From: Spirochaetia bacterium
Lineage (GTDB): Bacteria; Spirochaetota; Leptospirae; Leptospirales; Leptonemataceae
DNA: 6,509 bases
Reading direction: 5' to 3'
NCBI GenBank assembly: GCA_016195395.1
Contig: JACPZR010000489.1
Span: 1 to 6,509 of the forward strand
Position 1 is the first letter of the stretch. Each line of letters starts with the position of its first letter. Position numbers and translations under genes: made by a program. Shown here one piece after another: positions 4,822 through 6,509 of the stretch. The notes below the pieces were generated by a model. It did not search any database. It was not told the origin of the DNA and saw only the letters and a program-made list of their open reading frames with translations.

Positions 4822-5694
4822 TCAAATCGGAAGACGCGAGAGTTTGATGTCCGGCTCGCGGCCAAACTGGGTCAGAATTTCGCGCCAGATCACATCAGAT
4901 ACCAAGCGATTCATTTTGGGCTCGGCCAAGTGTCGGAGCGTGAGCATAATCTCACCGCGGCGGAATTCCACAAAGACGCGCGGGAGGATTTTCCGAAATC
5001 GTATCATGTACTCTTCTTCTGACTGACGCATCCGCTTGTCGCTCTCGTGGATCCGCTCGATCTTTTCATGGGCTATCTTCTCTAGGAGGCCCGCGGCTTT
5101 CTGCCAGTTACTGTCCGCGTCCAGAGGAACATGAATTTCGTTCCAGTTGAAGACAAACTCCTTGCTGGAGTTGGCCAATGGCGACGTGAGCACTGCAGCA
5201 TTGGGAATGTGGAGCACCCGTCCCGTGCTCATCCCGCCTTCTTCCAGAGGGCGGATCTCCATCATCGTGAACTCAATCAGGCGGATGTCCGTCACATCGC
5301 CGGAAAAACCCACGATTGAGATCCGATTTCCGATCTCAAACGGCTTCCTGACCACAATGTACACCCAGCCTGCAAGGTTGATGATTACGTCTTTAAGAAC
5401 GAGTATTACGCCGGCCCCAAAGATACCCAGGAAAGCGGCAATCATCTGAAGATTGGGCAGCCAGATTGGGAAAAGGAAAACGACGCAGAGAATCACGACT
5501 GCGTATGTCACCTTGCGCCGCCAACGGAACTTGGTCAGTTGCTGTCGGGCTACGCGGCCCACGATGGCAATCAGGAGCATCCGAAGCGCGCCCGCCAGCG
5601 CCAGGATCGCCCCGGTCATGACGAGTTTCGGGATCAAGGGTGGAACGTGGTTGAGCAGGTTCTCTACCAGCCATTTTGCGATCTGCTCCTGCAT
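4822..5694 (-). CDS. MscS family mechanosensitive ion channel
   Basis: This 290-residue protein is close to the size of E. coli MscS (286). It is an inner-membrane channel that opens under membrane tension to release solutes in hypo-osmotic shock. Three membrane segments are visible: TM1 about 20-46, TM2 about 61-81 and the pore helix TM3 about 83-115. TM3 begins Met-Ile-Ala-Ala-Phe-Leu-Gly-Ile-Phe-Gly-Ala-Gly and kinks into Lys-Asp-Val-Ile-Ile-Asn-Leu-Ala-Gly (101-109). The beta domain follows with Arg-Lys-Pro-Phe-Glu-Ile-Gly-Asn-Arg-Ile (116-125) and the hallmark His-Ile-Pro-Asn (162-165). The C-terminal alpha/beta domain covers about 185-285. Lys-Asp at 101-102 replaces the Gln-Gly of E. 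coli MscS. The ATG is preceded by AAGGAG eleven bases upstream, slightly far, in an A-rich leader. It is the first gene of a minus-strand cluster with two lysozyme-fold genes, and is divergent from lemA across 62 bp. Confidence 0.93.
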   Translation of the reverse strand: MQEQIAKWLVENLLNHVPPLIPKLVMTGAILALAGALRMLLIAIVGRVARQQLTKFRWRRKVTYAVVILCVVFLFPIWLPNLQMIAAFLGIFGAGVILVLKDVIINLAGWVYIVVRKPFEIGNRISIVGFSGDVTDIRLIEFTMMEIRPLEEGGMSTGRVLHIPNAAVLTSPLANSSKEFVFNWNEIHVPLDADSNWQKAAGLLEKIAHEKIERIHESDKRMRQSEEEYMIRFRKILPRVFVEFRRGEIMLTLRHLAEPKMNRLVSDVIWREILTQFGREPDIKLSRLPI

Positions 5695-5756
5695 TTCTCT
5701 GAGGTCTCCTTTTTTTTATTGACCTGGTTCCCGGTGGGTCGGCCTGCTCACGCTGT

Positions 5757-6356
5757 ATGTCGTCCAAGAAAGCGTTAGCAATACTGATTCTACTTTCGTT
5801 ACCTCTGCTGTCCACAAATTGCGGGTACAACCAGATGGTGGCCTCCGATCAGCAGGTGAAGGCCTCATGGGCAGAGGTTCTCAACCAATACAAACGTCGG
5901 CTGGATCTGATCTCCAACTTTGTCAACGTGGTCCAAGGATACGCCTCCCACGAGAAGGAAGTGCTCACCAAAGTTACGGAAGCGCGGTCGCGTGTGGGCT
6001 CAATCAACGCAACACCGGAATTGATCAATGATCCCCAGGCATTCGCGAAATATCAGTCGGCTTGGAAAGACACAAATTCGGCGCTCTCCAAACTCATGGT
6101 CGTTGTAGAAAACTACCCTAACCTGAAGGCGGACCAAAGCTTCCGCGACTTGTCCGCGGAACTCGCCGGCACGGAGAACCGTCTGGCCGTATCCAGAAAT
6201 CGCTACATCAAAGCGGTCCAAGAATATAATACCCTGGTACTCTCATTCCCGGAGCTGATCACCGCAAAGATCTTCGGATTCAAAGAAAAGCCCTCGTTCA
6301 CTGTGGAGGATGAACAGGCCATCCAGAAGGCTCCTGAAATTAAGTTCGGCAAATGA
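5757..6356 (+). CDS. lemA: LemA family lipoprotein
   Basis: This 199-residue protein has a signal peptide ending Leu-Leu-Ser-Thr-Asn-Cys, so Cys22 is probably lipidated. Asn just before Cys is unusual in E. coli but acceptable in spirochaetes. The LemA family pattern is clear: Lys-Arg-Arg-Leu-Asp-Leu-Ile (46-52), Gly-Tyr-Ala-Ser-His-Glu (61-66), an Ala-Arg at 76-77, Glu-Asn-Tyr-Pro-Asn-Leu-Lys-Ala (118-125), Glu-Leu-Ala-Gly-Thr-Glu-Asn-Arg (135-142), Tyr-Asn (157-158) and Phe-Pro (164-165) before Phe-Gly-Phe. The family forms a long helical bundle; its biochemical role is unsettled. The ATG has no strong ribosome binding site but starts exactly at the signal peptide. A TTGACC at 5719-5724 could be a -35 element, but no matching -10 is visible. 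The stop overlaps the next ATG as ATGA, so the two are almost certainly cotranscribed. Confidence 0.93.
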   Translation: MSSKKALAILILLSLPLLSTNCGYNQMVASDQQVKASWAEVLNQYKRRLDLISNFVNVVQGYASHEKEVLTKVTEARSRVGSINATPELINDPQAFAKYQSAWKDTNSALSKLMVVVENYPNLKADQSFRDLSAELAGTENRLAVSRNRYIKAVQEYNTLVLSFPELITAKIFGFKEKPSFTVEDEQAIQKAPEIKFGK

Positions 6357-6509
6357 TCAGCGTTGGGGCAACGTCTGCTCGCGCTGTGTCGTTCCGCATA
6401 ACGCGAACGGCGTCCGGCCTGGCCCTGCTCTTCTGCGTTATGAGCGGGACAGTCCTTCATGCGGATGTGCCCGTCCCTGAACTCAAGAGACCGGTGACAG
6501 ACCTGACCG
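6353..6509 (+). CDS. TPM-domain (YgcG-like) exported protein, 5' part only
   Basis: Fifty-two codons are visible before the window ends. The ATG at 6353 interlocks with the lemA stop as ATGA. Residues 1-37 look like a signal peptide: a basic start (Arg10, Arg15, Arg18), a hydrophobic stretch (about 22-33) and a possible cleavage after Leu-His-Ala (35-37). The mature N terminus reads Asp-Val-Pro-Val-Pro-Glu-Leu-Lys-Arg-Pro-Val-Thr-Asp-Leu-Thr. This is the usual opening of TPM-domain proteins, which begin with a Val-Pro...Val-Asp/Thr-Asp-Leu stretch. LemA and TPM-domain genes are a frequent pair in bacteria, which supports the call. Whether it carries a C-terminal membrane segment and Gly-rich tail like YgcG cannot be seen here. 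Confidence 0.82.
   Translation, partial: MISVGATSARAVSFRITRTASGLALLFCVMSGTVLHADVPVPELKRPVTDLT

Noticed and set aside
4782..4865. TTG start at 4865 for the SLT transglycosylase
   Set aside because: It has no ribosome binding site and overlaps the mscS end by 44 bp. The ATG at 4781 has AAGGGA at good spacing. It is kept only as an alternative.
5710..5717. Run of eight T (A on the mscS strand) as a possible phase-variation tract
   Set aside because: It lies in the leader next to the mscS ribosome binding site, not in a coding frame. Eight A/T bases there are common and there is no sign of length variation from one sequence.
5719..5724. TTGACC as a -35 promoter element for lemA
   Set aside because: No acceptable -10 hexamer lies 15-19 bp downstream before the start codon, so a promoter is not supported.

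Overview
This window looks like chromosomal DNA from a spirochaete, most likely of the order Leptospirales. The base composition is moderately GC-rich by eye, which would fit a relative such as Leptonema or Turneriella better than AT-rich Leptospira, but this is inference. The main evidence is a gene at 2347-2949 whose protein resembles LipL21, the abundant leptospiral outer-membrane lipoprotein. A second clue is the density of lipoproteins with relaxed, spirochaete-like lipoboxes (for example ending Ser-Thr-Asn-Cys or Ala-Ile-Ile-Ala-Cys). The window contains no rRNA, tRNA, CRISPR array, insertion sequence or phage gene that I can see. It reads as a compact housekeeping region devoted to the cell envelope.

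Layout. (1) On the plus strand, the last 14 codons of an unidentified gene (1-42) overlap the GTG start of an LptE-like lipoprotein (39-602). (2) On the minus strand, a 540-residue polytopic membrane protein of the DUF2079 family (2200-578) runs convergently into the LptE-like gene and overlaps its 3' end by 25 bp. (3) A 146-bp divergent spacer holds a perfect 8-bp inverted repeat and a strong ribosome binding site. It leads into the LipL21-like lipoprotein (2347-2949), which is closed by a textbook rho-independent terminator (2975-3004). (4) An unrecognised acidic cytoplasmic protein follows (3101-3523). (5) A three-gene minus-strand cluster encodes an MscS-type mechanosensitive channel (5694-4822), a family-1 SLT lytic transglycosylase (4781-4203) and a divergent lysozyme-fold lipoprotein (4219-3572). 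The last two overlap by 17 bp. (6) Divergent from mscS, a LemA-family lipoprotein (5757-6356) is joined by an ATGA overlap to the start of a TPM-domain (YgcG-like) exported protein that runs off the window at 6509.

How the genes may work together. Nearly every product is predicted to act at the membrane, periplasm or outer membrane: LPS transport (LptE-like), a GT-C-like membrane protein (DUF2079), an abundant surface lipoprotein (LipL21-like), osmotic pressure release (MscS), peptidoglycan cleavage (two lysozyme-fold proteins) and the LemA/TPM pair. The channel plus peptidoglycan-enzyme cluster is the most suggestive functional unit. I found no clear evidence of a wholly new multi-gene system. 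The most novel-looking parts are the divergent lysozyme-like lipoprotein, the orphan 140-residue protein and the leader inverted repeat of the LipL21-like gene.
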